The notes beneath the pieces were generated by a model. The model did not search any database, had not been told where the DNA came from, and worked only from the letters and a program-made list of their open reading frames with translations. 63,650 bases of DNA, taken from contig JAUNPN010000002.1 of the NCBI GenBank assembly GCA_030536655.1, positions 1-63,650 on the forward strand. The letters run 5' to 3'. The stretch's first letter is position 1. Each line of letters begins with the position of its first letter. This document shows positions 18,889 through 25,715 of this stretch, piece after piece. A program made the translations under genes and the position numbers. This stretch comes from a bacterium (GTDB lineage: Bacteria > Bacillota > Clostridia > UBA1381).

Positions 18889-20184
18889 ATGAAGTACTTT
18901 CAGCCGGAAATTGAGTGCATGAGCCGTGAGGATATACGCGCTCATCAGTTAAAGCATCTTCAGCGGCAGGTAAAGCGCATTTATGAAAATGTGCCGATGT
19001 ACCGCAGACGTATGGACGAGGCAGGCATTAAGCCGGAGGACATAAAGGAGCTTTCGGATTTGGCAAAGCTGCCGTTTACAAGCAAGCAGGATTTGAGGGA
19101 TTATTATCCGTATGACCTTCTCGCAGTGCCGAAGAAGGATATTGTGAGAATTCAGGCGTCATCGGGCACTACCGGAAAGCAGATTGTGTCGGGTTACACA
19201 AGAGGCGATCTTGATCAGTGGGCAAACGGTTTCGCGCGTCAGCTTGTCGCGGCGGGCGGTGATGAGAATTCAATTGTACAGGTATCATACGGTTACGGAT
19301 TATTTACGGGCGGTCTTGGCGCTCACGGCGGAGCGGAAAAGCTCGGCGCTATGGTAATTCCGACTTCGTCGGGCAATACCGAAAGACAAATAAGGTTTAT
19401 GTGCGATTTGGGCACAACACACCTTGCCTGTACGCCGTCGTACGCTATGTTCCTGGGAGAGGCTGTACAGAGAATGGGATGCAGAGATCAGCTTAAGCTT
19501 AAGGCGGGAATTTTCGGTGCGGAGCCGTGGACGGAGGAAATGAGAAAAAATATCGAGGAAGCGCTTGGCATTAAGGCTCACGATGTTTACGGACTTACCG
19601 AGATTATGGGTCCCGGTGTTTCTTACGAGTGCGGAGAGCAGGCGGGAATGCATATCTGTGAGGATATGTTTATACCGGAGATTATTGACCCGGATACGGG
19701 CGAGGTTCTGCCGGAAGGCTCGTTCGGCGAGCTTGTGCTTTCCACGATAACAAAGGAGGGTCAGCCGCTGTTAAGGTACAGAACAAGGGATTTATGCGTT
19801 CTCGACTATTCACAGTGCGGCTGCGGCAGAACTCATGTAAGAATGAAGAAGCCGGCGGGAAGAACGGACGATATGCTTATTATCCGCGGAGTAAATGTGT
19901 TCCCGTCACAAATAGAGGAAGTATTATTAAAGTACGGCGAGGTTGTGTCACCGAACTATCAGATTGTTGTGGGACGCGAGAACAATACCGATACTTTTGA
20001 TATTAATGTTGAGCGTCAGCCGGATTATACCGGTGATGCGGCGTCTGTTGAAGCTTTGCTTGTTAAGAGGCTCAGAAGTCAGCTGGGCATAGGCGCGAAT
20101 GTCCATCTTGTTGATGTGGATTCGATTGTCCGCAGCGAGGGTAAAGCTAAGAGAGTTATAGATAACAGAAAGCTGCACGATTGA
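18889..20184 (+). CDS. paaK: phenylacetate-CoA ligase family enzyme
   Basis: The 431-residue adenylate-forming enzyme activates aryl acids to CoA thioesters. Landmarks: the ATP loop ASSGTTGKQIVSGYT, the adenylation core HDVYGLTEIMGPG, the hinge LLRYRTRDL, and the C-terminal GRTDDMLIIRGVNVFPSQIE lid. Length fits PaaK. In this anaerobic setting, with iorAB before it, it may interconvert aryl acetates and the CoA products of IorAB with ATP gain; that direction is inference. GGAGAAAAAAT precedes the ATG. Confidence 0.93.
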   Translation: MKYFQPEIECMSREDIRAHQLKHLQRQVKRIYENVPMYRRRMDEAGIKPEDIKELSDLAKLPFTSKQDLRDYYPYDLLAVPKKDIVRIQASSGTTGKQIVSGYTRGDLDQWANGFARQLVAAGGDENSIVQVSYGYGLFTGGLGAHGGAEKLGAMVIPTSSGNTERQIRFMCDLGTTHLACTPSYAMFLGEAVQRMGCRDQLKLKAGIFGAEPWTEEMRKNIEEALGIKAHDVYGLTEIMGPGVSYECGEQAGMHICEDMFIPEIIDPDTGEVLPEGSFGELVLSTITKEGQPLLRYRTRDLCVLDYSQCGCGRTHVRMKKPAGRTDDMLIIRGVNVFPSQIEEVLLKYGEVVSPNYQIVVGRENNTDTFDINVERQPDYTGDAASVEALLVKRLRSQLGIGANVHLVDVDSIVRSEGKAKRVIDNRKLHD

Positions 20185-20212
20185 CATAAATTAATGAAAG
20201 GAGAGAAATCAG

Positions 20213-20860
20213 ATGGCAGATGCAGTTGTAAAATGGAAGAATGACCTCAAAATAAAGGAGCTTATTGAGGTGCTGAAATCAAGAAGCTTTGACGCGGTTT
20301 ATGCGGCTGACAAGGATGAGGCCCGTAAAATCGTTATGGATATGATCCCGGAAGGCTCAACCATTGCGGTAGGCGGAAGCGTAACGCTTAATGAAACGGG
20401 TATTCTCGATGAAATCAGAAGCCCGAAGTATAAGTTTATCGACCGATATAACACAAAATCCTTTGAGGAAATGCTTGACAAGTACAGAGAGGGATATACG
20501 GCTGATGTGTTCGTATCAAGTACAAACGCGGTAACAATGGAGGGTCAGCTTGTAAATATCGACTGTACCGGAAACCGTACAAGTCAGATTGTGTTCGGAC
20601 CGAAGAAGGTTATCATTGTTGCGGGAGTGAACAAGATTGTTGAGAATGTTGAGGAGGGAATCAAGCGCGCTAAGGAGATTGCTCCGATGAATGCAAGACG
20701 TATTACACATAAGACGCCGTGCGCGACTGATGACTGCTATAAGTGCAGCGACTGCCGTTCGGATGTCCGCGTATGTAATGTGACAAGTATCGTTGACGGA
20801 TGTCACTATTTCCCTAAGAGAATTACTGTTGTTCTTGTACCTGAGATCCTTGGTTATTAA
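20213..20860 (+). CDS. LUD-domain protein (DUF162, LutC/YkgG-like)
   Basis: The 215-residue protein shows the LUD fold signature: EVLKSRSFDAVYAADKDEA, GGSVTLNETGILDEI, VFVSSTNAVTMEGQLVNID, GPKKVIIVAGVNKIV. A C-terminal Cys cluster (CATDDCYKCSDCRSDVRVC, about residues 177-196) may bind metal or an Fe-S centre. LUD proteins belong to lactate-utilisation complexes, but many stand-alone members exist with unknown roles. It lies 28 bases after paaK behind GGAGAG and closes the ior-paaK operon before a strong terminator. Confidence 0.88.
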   Translation: MADAVVKWKNDLKIKELIEVLKSRSFDAVYAADKDEARKIVMDMIPEGSTIAVGGSVTLNETGILDEIRSPKYKFIDRYNTKSFEEMLDKYREGYTADVFVSSTNAVTMEGQLVNIDCTGNRTSQIVFGPKKVIIVAGVNKIVENVEEGIKRAKEIAPMNARRITHKTPCATDDCYKCSDCRSDVRVCNVTSIVDGCHYFPKRITVVLVPEILGY

Positions 20861-20874
20861 GTTGTACATAAAAT

Positions 20875-20913
20875 GCTCCGCCGCGGGTTCTTTCCGCGGC
20901 GGAGCTGCTTTTC
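20875..20913 (+). terminator. strong terminator of the ior-paaK-LUD operon
   Basis: GCTCCGCCGCGG and CCGCGGCGGAGC form a perfect 12-bp stem with a 6-7 base loop, followed by TGCTTTT. Confidence 0.88.
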
Positions 20914-20929
20914 CTGATTAATTGAGGGC

Positions 20930-20964
20930 AAAAGGGCTGTTCATTTTCATGAACAGCCCCTTTG
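20930..20964 (-). terminator. terminator of the 43-residue gene (bidirectional hairpin)
   Basis: AAAGGGCTGTTCA and TGAACAGCCCCTTT pair around a short loop. On the minus strand it lies just after the small gene at 20989-21120 and ends in T residues. Confidence 0.6.
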
Positions 20965-20988
20965 CCGTTATATTGTTTTAGAAATCAC

Positions 20989-21120
20989 TTATTCTCTGAT
21001 ATAAATTCCCTGTTCCTCAATGTAATCAAGAATGTCCTGTACTGCTTCCTCCGGCCAGTTCTCCGATTTTTCATTCGGTTCCTCGGCAGCCTCCGGCATG
21101 AGATTCTTCTCTTCAGTCAT
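20989..21120 (-). CDS. 43-residue acidic small protein
   Basis: A complete frame starts at ATG (minus, 21120) 8-9 bases after AAAGGAATG and ends in TAA, followed by a hairpin. The product is acidic (MTEEKNLMPEAAEEPNEKSE, then NWPEEAVQDILDYIEEQGIY, then IRE), with a predicted C-terminal helix. The ribosome site, its own terminator and the ordered amphipathic tail argue it is real. I recognise no family. Confidence 0.6.
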   Translation of the reverse strand: MTEEKNLMPEAAEEPNEKSENWPEEAVQDILDYIEEQGIYIRE

Positions 21121-21202
21121 ACAAAATCATTCCTTTCAGCTTTTATATTTACATTATAGCATATACGAGCTTGAATTGCAAGTACTTTTTGAAAAAATTT
21201 AG

Positions 21203-21252
21203 AGCCTATACATAGACTTCGCCGTATGCGCTTTTTTAATTGCGGACAGGCT
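21203..21252. repeat. right end of dispersed repeat family A
   Basis: GAGCCTATACATAGACTTCG and CCGTATGCGCTTTTTTAATT followed by GCGGACAGGCTC match the right end of the copies at 4120 and 18766. The TTTTTTAATTGCGG here is the uninterrupted form of the site split by the element at 10057. Confidence 0.6.
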
Positions 21253-21278
21253 CATAATCTGATAGCGGAATAGCGGCA

Positions 21279-21998
21279 CTATACCATAATTTCACGCAGC
21301 CGGGTCAGTATCTTTTTTTCGAGTCTTGACACCTGAACCTGTGAAACTCCGATCTCCTCGGCGATTTCCCTCTGTGCTTTGTTTTCGAAATAACGCATTT
21401 CTATTATCCTGCGTTCGCGCGGATTAAGCGCGGCAAGTATCTGCGAAATCATGACCTTATTTATTATACGCTCCTCCTCCGGCTTGTCCGCTATTGTGTC
21501 TCCCAAAATGATTTCTCCCGAACCGCTGTCATATACGCTCTCATATATCGAACGCATCGGAGCCGCCGCTGAAAATGCTTCGGTAAGCTCGTCCGCAGCA
21601 ATGCCGCATTCTGCGGAAATTTCACTCATCAGCGGTTCGCGTCCAAGCTGACGGCGCAGCTTTTCCTCCGCGCGCCTTCCGGCCGCCGCAGTTTCTTTTA
21701 AGGAACGGCTGACCTTAATTCCTCCGTCATCGCGCAGAAAACGCTTTATCTCGCCCTCAATAACAGGGTATGCGTATGTAGAAAACTGAGTATTGTATGC
21801 CGAATCAAATTTATCTACCGCTTTTATCAGTCCTATTACACCGACTTGGACTATTTCCTCCTTATCGTAGCCTCTGTCTTTGAACCGCAGTGCGATTTTT
21901 TCAACAAGCCGCAGATTTTCCTCAATCATGCGTCCTTTTGCGCCGGTATCGCCGTTTTTGATGCGTTCGATAAGACCGGCATTATCCGGCGCTGCCAA
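21279..21998 (-). CDS. sigF: sporulation sigma factor SigF (SpoIIAC)
   Basis: The 239-residue sigma-70 family factor has region 2 (FKDRGYDKEEIVQVGVIGLI, YAYPVIEGEIKRFLRDDGGI), region 3 and a region 4 helix-turn-helix (QREIAEEIGVSQVQVSRLEK). Its position after spoIIAA and spoIIAB identifies it as SigF, which drives early forespore genes. The start overlaps the spoIIAB end by 17 bases, so the two are translationally coupled. Confidence 0.95.
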   Translation of the reverse strand: MAAPDNAGLIERIKNGDTGAKGRMIEENLRLVEKIALRFKDRGYDKEEIVQVGVIGLIKAVDKFDSAYNTQFSTYAYPVIEGEIKRFLRDDGGIKVSRSLKETAAAGRRAEEKLRRQLGREPLMSEISAECGIAADELTEAFSAAAPMRSIYESVYDSGSGEIILGDTIADKPEEERIINKVMISQILAALNPRERRIIEMRYFENKAQREIAEEIGVSQVQVSRLEKKILTRLREIMV

Positions 21999-22404
21999 TT
22001 TTTTTCCTCATTGTAATCCGCGTTCCCATTCCCGGCTCGCTCTCAACCTCAAGCTCGTCCATGAACGTCTGCATTATCGTGAAGCCCAGTCCGGAGCGTT
22101 CCTCGTCCGGCGCCCCGGTATACATCGGCTCCATTGCCTTGTCTATGTCGGCAATTCCCGCACCTTTATCGTAAATGCTCAGCTCCACAATGGAATTGTA
22201 TATCGAGCCTTCCATCGTGATTGTGCCGGTTGTGCCGCGGTAGCCGTGAATAATCGCATTTGTGACTGCTTCCGAAACAGCCGTTTTTATTTCCGACAGC
22301 TCCTGCAAAGTCGGGTCAAGCTCCAGTACAAAGGCGGACGCCGCACTCCGCGCAAATCGCTCATTCTGTGATACGCTTATAAATTCAAGCTTCATCCTGT
22401 TCAT
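21982..22404 (-). CDS. spoIIAB: anti-sigma F factor SpoIIAB
   Basis: The 140-residue GHKL-fold serine kinase holds SigF inactive and phosphorylates SpoIIAA. Motifs: SEAVTNAIIHGYRG (N-box), YDKGAGIADIDKAMEP (G1 region) and ERSGLGFTIMQTFMDEL (G2 region). AAAGGGGTG lies before the ATG at 22404. It overlaps the end of spoIIAA and the start of sigF. Confidence 0.94.
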   Translation of the reverse strand: MNRMKLEFISVSQNERFARSAASAFVLELDPTLQELSEIKTAVSEAVTNAIIHGYRGTTGTITMEGSIYNSIVELSIYDKGAGIADIDKAMEPMYTGAPDEERSGLGFTIMQTFMDELEVESEPGMGTRITMRKKIGSAG

Positions 22405-22714
22405 CTTTACACCCCTTTTCAATCGTTACTATACTGCCCAGCCCTGACAAGCCTATGATCCGCATTAGGACGGGGTCTGCGCCGCGTATGATGATTTTTC
22501 CGCCGATGCTCTGCACCCTGCGGTAACGTCCGATTATCATGCCTATGCCCGATGAATCCATGAAAGTCGTTTTGCTCAAGTCAAAGGCTATGTTTATTAC
22601 TCCTGTGGTTTCAAGGATTTTATCTGCTTCGGCGCGTATGCGCGCCGCGCTGTGGTGGTCAATATCTCCCTCCGGAGCGATGACAAGTGTGTTCCCGCTT
22701 ATGTATTTCTGCAT
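22385..22714 (-). CDS. spoIIAA: anti-sigma F factor antagonist SpoIIAA
   Basis: The 109-residue STAS-domain protein frees SigF by binding SpoIIAB. The phosphorylatable Ser lies in TTFMDSSGIGMIIGRYR. Start 22714 is 7 bases after AGGAGGT; an ATG 6 bases earlier is too close to that site. It is the first gene of the spoIIA operon. A SigH-like AGGAATA with a weak GTAT lies about 60 bases upstream, but I would not rely on it. Confidence 0.94.
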   Translation of the reverse strand: MQKYISGNTLVIAPEGDIDHHSAARIRAEADKILETTGVINIAFDLSKTTFMDSSGIGMIIGRYRRVQSIGGKIIIRGADPVLMRIIGLSGLGSIVTIEKGCKDEQDEA

Positions 22715-22813
22715 ATGCATTACCTCCTATATATATTAATACCCCGCTGGAAAAGCTTATTCCTATAATATTTTTTGTGTTTCGTGTACCATAATTCGAC
22801 ATTATTCGGGCGC

Positions 22814-22926
22814 GAAAAAACAGACTGTGTCTGTTTGACACAGTCTGCTGTAATCGTTATTAATCAGCGCTCTGCATGCTTTGGAGCTTCTCGCCTTGTG
22901 CAAGAACATTATCCTTAGCAAGCGGC
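22814..22926 (-). ncRNA. candidate small RNA between spoIIA and the XRE gene
   Basis: A consensus promoter is followed by about 112 bases ending in a terminator with 11-bp arms (CAGACTGTGTC and GACACAGTCTG at 22821-22847) and a T6 run on the minus strand. A 24-codon frame starts within the -10 box itself and so would lack a ribosome site, making an RNA product more likely. A frame inside the RNA starting ATGTTCTTGCAC behind AAGGATA is also possible. No known RNA family was recognised. Confidence 0.45.
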
Positions 22927-22932
22927 TTTGCC

Positions 22933-22961
22933 ATTATACACAAAAAATATTGATCCGTCAA
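22933..22961 (-). promoter_or_regulatory. promoter of the minus-strand small RNA
   Basis: On the minus strand TTGACG (plus 22956-22961), a 17-base spacer and TATAAT (plus 22933-22938). Confidence 0.65.
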
Positions 22962-23010
22962 TACAAATGTTTGTTTTTTGAGGTTCGGATTACTGCAATG
23001 TTACGCTGCG

Positions 23011-23262
23011 TTAAGAAATATCGGAATCAAACAGCAGGTTAATATCTACGTTAAGCAATTTGGAAATAACATATATTTCTTTATCGGTAGCAAGGCGGAG
23101 CTGTCCTTCTAATTTGGAGTAGCTTGTCGGATTCATGTCTATGCCGGAGGCTTGTATCTGAGCAATGAAATCTTTTTGCTTTATGCCAAGTGATTTTCTT
23201 ATTTTTTCGATGTTTTGTCCGACCATGTTTCGCTTTCCTATTTCAGTTGTTCTTGTTTTCAT
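23011..23262 (-). CDS. XRE-family helix-turn-helix regulator
   Basis: The 83-residue protein is a single HTH_XRE domain: NIEKIRKSLGIKQKDFIAQI, then NPTSYSKLEGQLRLATDKEI and ISKLLNVDINLLFD. AAGGAAGG lies 6 bases before the first ATG, so I keep the long start. Divergent promoters in the large palindrome at 23315-23359 suggest autoregulation. It is the closest regulator to the DGR, reading away from it, and could control the short transcripts between them. Confidence 0.85.
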   Translation of the reverse strand: MKTRTTEIGKRNMVGQNIEKIRKSLGIKQKDFIAQIQASGIDMNPTSYSKLEGQLRLATDKEIYVISKLLNVDINLLFDSDIS

Positions 23263-23307
23263 ATATACCTTCCTTAATATTTTTTTTTATTATATTATAA
23301 AAAAGTA

Positions 23308-23359
23308 TTGACAAAATTCCGTAAAAGAATTATAATGTAATTAATTCTATTACGGAATT
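23308..23359 (+). promoter_or_regulatory. consensus promoter overlapped by a palindromic operator
   Basis: TTGACA (23308-23313), 17-base spacer, TATAAT (23331-23336). A palindrome with 10-bp perfect arms AATTCCGTAA (23315-23324) and TTACGGAATT (23350-23359), and inner AGAATTA/TAATTCT arms, spans the promoter. This is a typical repressor site for the adjacent XRE protein. The rightward transcript has no protein gene for over 450 bases. Confidence 0.7.
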
Positions 23360-23404
23360 ATAATTGCATTGGAAAACTTTTAATAAAATTTTCCGATTTT
23401 ATAC

Positions 23405-23433
23405 TTTACATTTCCGTTGGAATGTGGTATACT
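23405..23433 (+). promoter_or_regulatory. promoter of the structured RNA
   Basis: TTTACA (23405-23410), 17-base spacer and TATACT (23428-23433). The predicted start falls at the first base of a long closing stem. Confidence 0.6.
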
Positions 23434-23439
23434 ATAAGT

Positions 23440-23598
23440 GCTACACAATTATTAATAATCTCAGAATTCACGGAGTTTACGTTTGTTAAAAGACGTAGGC
23501 TTTGCTGTCATACTCCGTGAATGAGAATGAATTGTGTAGCAACAATTGCAAGCTGCGTTTTTATTGCGTAGCTGTGCAATGCGGCTGCGCATTTTTTA
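23440..23598 (+). ncRNA. highly structured candidate RNA upstream of the DGR
   Basis: From the predicted start the RNA folds into nested stems: GCTACACAATT (23440-23450) with AATTGTGTAGC (23530-23540), CTCA with TGAG, TTCACGGAGT (23467-23476) with ACTCCGTGAA (23512-23521), and an inner TACGT/ACGTA hairpin. A second domain (AGCTGCG/CGTAGCT, about 23550-23572) and a short terminator (AATGCG, GCTG loop, CGCATT, T6) follow. No coding frame exists. It matches no RNA class I know. Its link to the DGR is only positional. Confidence 0.6.
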
Positions 23599-23717
23599 TG
23601 CAAAGGTGTGGTTGGCATTAATAAGCGCCTTTTATAAAAGATAATAAATGAATATTATACTTTTTTGATAGTAAATATGTCAAAAATGGCTTAAAACGTG
23701 TCAATTCTGCAAAAGTG

Positions 23718-23746
23718 TTGACAAATTAGCAATAAATAGGTATAAT
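23718..23746 (+). promoter_or_regulatory. promoter of the DGR operon
   Basis: A perfect TTGACA (23718-23723), 17-base spacer and perfect TATAAT (23741-23746). It should drive avd, the template repeat and the reverse transcriptase, and possibly the target gene. Confidence 0.75.
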
Positions 23747-23794
23747 GTTTTTAAGTCTATAAGAGAAACATAAGGAGACCATTGTAGAGAAAGC

Positions 23795-24298
23795 ATGAGA
23801 AATGATTTAAATGTAATAAAAAAATCAAAAGACTTATCGGGTATGATTTTCGAAATAACAGAAAGGTCTCCGAAAAAATTTAGATTTACTCTTGTATCTA
23901 AAATGCAGAATTTGTCTCTTGAAGTTATAAGTGAGTTATACATGGCAAATGATACTTTTGTTGATATGAAGATAATATCTGATATGAATAAAACAATAGA
24001 CTTTACAAAAAATATTAAATCTTTTAAAAGTGAGGAAGAAAGGATATATTACAGAAATAAAATATTTGAATTAAAAATGACAAGAGCTGTAAAAACAGAA
24101 GAAAGAGTATCAAGAAGATTGGAACATAGTTATGCGGCTCTTACAAAAATTAAGGAATTAGACTGGCTTATTACATTGTCAGCGCAAATGCAATGTATAA
24201 CAACAAAGCAGCAAGAGCGGCTGGCTATGCTTGTTTATGAGGTTAGAAGCCTTATAGGCGGTTTTATAAAGAGTGATAAGCGCAGATTTAATTATTAG
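23795..24298 (+). CDS. avd: DGR accessory protein (Avd-like four-helix bundle)
   Basis: The 167-residue, helix-rich basic protein has the four-helix-bundle pattern of DGR accessory proteins (segments NLSLEVISELYMAND, EERIYYRNKIFELKMTRAVK, ALTKIKELDWLITLSAQMQC, QQERLAMLVYEVRSLIGGF). Avd forms a pentamer that binds the reverse transcriptase and template RNA. The gene ends 12 bases before the template repeat, the usual place. Its base composition is clearly more AT-rich than neighbouring core genes. Identification rests on fold pattern plus context, which together are strong. Confidence 0.85.
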   Translation: MRNDLNVIKKSKDLSGMIFEITERSPKKFRFTLVSKMQNLSLEVISELYMANDTFVDMKIISDMNKTIDFTKNIKSFKSEEERIYYRNKIFELKMTRAVKTEERVSRRLEHSYAALTKIKELDWLITLSAQMQCITTKQQERLAMLVYEVRSLIGGFIKSDKRRFNY

Positions 24299-24310
24299 GG
24301 ATAGGGTTAT

Positions 24311-24423
24311 GGCTCCGTTCTCCGAATTCCAACAACAATAGTAACAATGCCCGTGTTGTCAACTCCGGCGGCAATGTTAACAACAATAATGCAAACAACA
24401 ATAACGTTGGTGTTCGTCCCGCT
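24311..24423 (+). repeat. DGR template repeat (TR)
   Basis: This 113-base segment matches the variable repeat at 26488-26600 with ten mismatches, every one at an adenine of this copy (A to G five times, A to T four times, A to C once). It holds 34 adenines, mostly as AAC/AAT Asn codons if read in the target frame. The last 18 bases (GTTGGTGTTCGTCCCGCT) match exactly and correspond to the initiation-of-mutagenic-homing end. The first differing non-adenine base lies immediately after it (C at 24424, T at 26601). Confidence 0.96.
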
Positions 24424-24477
24424 CTCTTTTTTAGTGAGATATTGTATTTAAGTAAATACATTCAGTACAAAGAGAGG

Positions 24478-24520
24478 AAAGGAATCCTATTCCTGTCAGG
24501 TGCAGGAGAATTCCATTAGT
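24478..24520 (+). ncRNA. hairpin in the template RNA spacer
   Basis: GGAAT and ATTCC close an inner stem TCCTG/CAGGA (around loop TCAGGTG) about 60-95 bases after the template repeat. In studied DGRs the RNA directly 3' of the template is bound by the reverse transcriptase and Avd and primes cDNA synthesis, so this fold is a plausible part of the template RNA. The role is inference. Confidence 0.45.
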
Positions 24521-24639
24521 TTTTCTGTGTCTGATAAACATACGATGCCGGAAAATATATTGTGTAAGTAGATGTTTTGCATTGAACACAAAATATATAA
24601 TCAGATTATCATATATAAGAAAACGGCAGGTGATATATA

Positions 24640-24774
24640 ATTAAGACAATAAGAAATCAATTTAATGATGTATGCAGCTTCCAAAACTTGCTTGAAGCAC
24701 ACAGAAAATCACGTTTGGGAAAAGGTGCAAAAACAGAAGTGCTTTTATTTGAATATGATTTGATGTGTATATAG
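24640..24774 (+). pseudogene. out-of-frame N-terminus of the DGR reverse transcriptase
   Basis: This frame encodes the conserved opening of DGR reverse transcriptases (VCSFQNLLEAHRKSRLGKGA, then KTEVLLFEYDLMCI and TAG). It starts after an in-frame TGA at 24631, with only ATT (24640) or ATA (24637) available as start behind GGCAGGTG, where an ATG would be expected. The main frame begins at 24765 one phase away, so a single missing base (or two extra) near 24765 breaks the gene. It could be a sequencing error, a real lesion or a recoding site. Confidence 0.75.
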
Positions 24775-25682
24775 CAGGTTTGAAGACGGAGCTTGAAAAC
24801 AAAACATACGTTATAGGGAAATATAAATCTTTTAAGATTTATGAACCAAAGGAAAGGGATATTATGGCGCTGTCATATCGTGACAGAGTTGTACAGCGCT
24901 GTTTGTGTGACAAGGTTCTGGAACCATATCTTGACGCAAGACTTGATTATGACAATGCGGCATGCAGAAAGGGAAAAGGAACACATTTTGCGTTAGACAG
25001 ACTGAAATATTTTATGAAGCAGGGATATAATAAATGGGGGAACGGTTATTACATATTAAAATGCGACATAAGAAAATATTTTTATAATATCAATCATAAT
25101 ATACTAAAGAAAAATCTTTATCAATATATAGAGGATAAGAATATAATTTGGTTGCTGGATATAATTATAGACAGTACAGACGGTGACGTGGGTTTACCTA
25201 TAGGTAATATGACAAGTCAGTGGTTTGCTGTATTTTATCTTGACAAGTTGGATAAATATATCAGAGAAAAACTGAAAATAAAGTTATATTCAAGGTATAT
25301 GGATGATTTTATACTTATTCATAATGATAAAGAGTATTTAAAGCAATGTTTGAAAAAAATAAGGTTATTTTTACAGGAAATGTTAGGACTTGAATTAAAT
25401 GAAAAGACCCAGATTTTTCCTGTTAAGAATGGAGTTGACTACTTAGGATTTCATTCATATCTTACAGAAACGGGGAGGGTGATAAGGAAAATACGAAAAA
25501 AGTCAAAAGCCGCAATGAAGCGGAAAATTAAAAAATTTAATATCGGGTATTCTGCACAAGAAATATCATATGAAAGAATCAGCCAAAGCATATCATCATG
25601 GGTGGGGCACGCGAAGCATGGCAACACCTACTATCTTAGAAAAAATATAATGAAACGATTAAAGTTAAGGGTTTGTAAGTGA
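24765..25682 (+). CDS. DGR-type reverse transcriptase (main frame)
   Basis: The 305-residue frame (GTG start) carries the catalytic core: YKSFKIYEPKERDIMALSYR, RKGKGTHFALDRL, KCDIRKYFYNINH (catalytic Asp about 101), IGNMTSQWFAVFYL (146-159) and SRYMDDFILI (YMDD at 178-181), then the DYLGFHSYL thumb segment. The IGxxxSQ motif in place of QGxxxSP is diagnostic of DGR reverse transcriptases, which copy the template repeat with adenine-specific errors. About 44 N-terminal residues lie in another frame upstream, so the intact enzyme would be near 349 residues. The GTG lacks a ribosome site. The target gene starts 33 bases downstream. Confidence 0.93.
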   Translation: MYIAGLKTELENKTYVIGKYKSFKIYEPKERDIMALSYRDRVVQRCLCDKVLEPYLDARLDYDNAACRKGKGTHFALDRLKYFMKQGYNKWGNGYYILKCDIRKYFYNINHNILKKNLYQYIEDKNIIWLLDIIIDSTDGDVGLPIGNMTSQWFAVFYLDKLDKYIREKLKIKLYSRYMDDFILIHNDKEYLKQCLKKIRLFLQEMLGLELNEKTQIFPVKNGVDYLGFHSYLTETGRVIRKIRKKSKAAMKRKIKKFNIGYSAQEISYERISQSISSWVGHAKHGNTYYLRKNIMKRLKLRVCK

Positions 25683-25715
25683 AATATTTAAACAGATTCA
25701 GAGAAAGGACAGTGA

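Noticed and set aside
23701-23943. Minus-strand frame over avd
   Set aside because: It is a shadow of the avd gene with no ribosome site and no family features; the plus-strand frame fits the DGR context.
24640-25682. Retron or group II intron for the RT
   Set aside because: The RT has IGNMTSQ rather than QGxxxSP, no maturase or endonuclease domain, and lies between a TR and its target; no intron domain V-like structure was seen.
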